A model generated the notes under the pieces. It worked only from the letters and a program-made list of their open reading frames with translations. It did no database searches and was not told the DNA's origin. From a bacterium (GTDB taxonomy: Bacteria > UBA9089 > UBA9088 > JAGUXG01), in the NCBI GenBank assembly GCA_020061965.1, contig JAGUXG010000135.1, positions 1 to 6,145 on the forward strand: a stretch of 6,145 nucleotides of DNA. The letters are read 5' to 3'. The position numbers and the translations under genes are program-made. This document shows, in pieces, positions 6,044 through 6,145 of this stretch (position 1 is the stretch's first letter; the number at the start of each line of letters is the position of its first letter).

Positions 6044-6145
6044 ACAATGCAACTATTAAGAAAAGCTATAAATTCCTATTTTTCTCTACCCTTGATGCAA
6101 GATTATCTTTTTGCTCTAAATTAAACCTTTCATCTTAAATTTTTC
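5936..6145 (+). repeat. Direct repeat, right copy (pairs with 1-214)
   Basis: Same orientation as the left copy. The first shared block (5936-6045) ends within 2 nt of the predicted intron 3' end. The second (6071-6145) is still matching where the window stops, so the true extent of the repeat is unknown. The long plus-strand reading frame crossing this copy is broken in the left copy by a 2-nt indel and is not a gene. Confidence 0.95.

Noticed and set aside
5953..6138. 61-codon plus-strand open frame across the right repeat
   Set aside because: It lies over intron domain VI and the shared block. The left copy carries a 2-nt indel that breaks the frame, and no protein family is recognisable.
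1..6145. Window as a circular plasmid or phage with terminal overlap
   Set aside because: The end repeats differ by six substitutions, indels and a wholly unmatched 25-nt segment, and the genes are chromosomal housekeeping genes.

Overview
This 6.1 kb AT-rich window comes from a bacterium, probably an anaerobic or uncultured lineage; the sequence alone does not fix the phylum. It carries three intact genes, all on the minus strand: dnaG (primase), rpoD (housekeeping sigma-70 factor) and argG (argininosuccinate synthase). dnaG and rpoD overlap by 4 nt and form the core of the classical macromolecular-synthesis operon, here without rpsU. argG lies about 260 nt downstream of rpoD in the same direction and is probably a separate unit.

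The rest is decayed and repeat-rich. Upstream of dnaG is a broken rnfA (membrane subunit of the Rnf ferredoxin:NAD+ oxidoreductase). It has lost about 70 internal codons and has a frameshift near its 3' end. Beyond it lie about 350 nt without a recognisable gene, then a heavily deleted group II intron on the plus strand. A short reverse-transcriptase fragment (around 5695-5757) is followed by a hairpin repeat, a degenerate domain V (5910-5943) and a well-formed domain VI (5944-6043) with a bulged adenosine 7 nt from the predicted 3' end.

The first 110 nt of the window are a second copy of this intron 3' end in the same orientation, so intron ends bracket the gene block. Both copies are followed by 25 nt that do not match and then by a further shared block of about 75 nt. 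In the left copy that block runs to 4 nt from the argG stop codon. The window begins and ends inside these repeats.

Four short-unit repeats of similar style are also present: a 7-nt repeat inserted in frame in argG, a GTTGTAAGTTG-type palindrome in a possible 145-nt inverted-repeat element between rpoD and argG, a degenerate CTGTGGT repeat beside it, and a GTCCATAGT palindrome inside the intron remnant. I see no new gene system. The most informative parts are the intron-end duplication, the repeat that became protein sequence in ArgG, and the altered acidic motif in DnaG.
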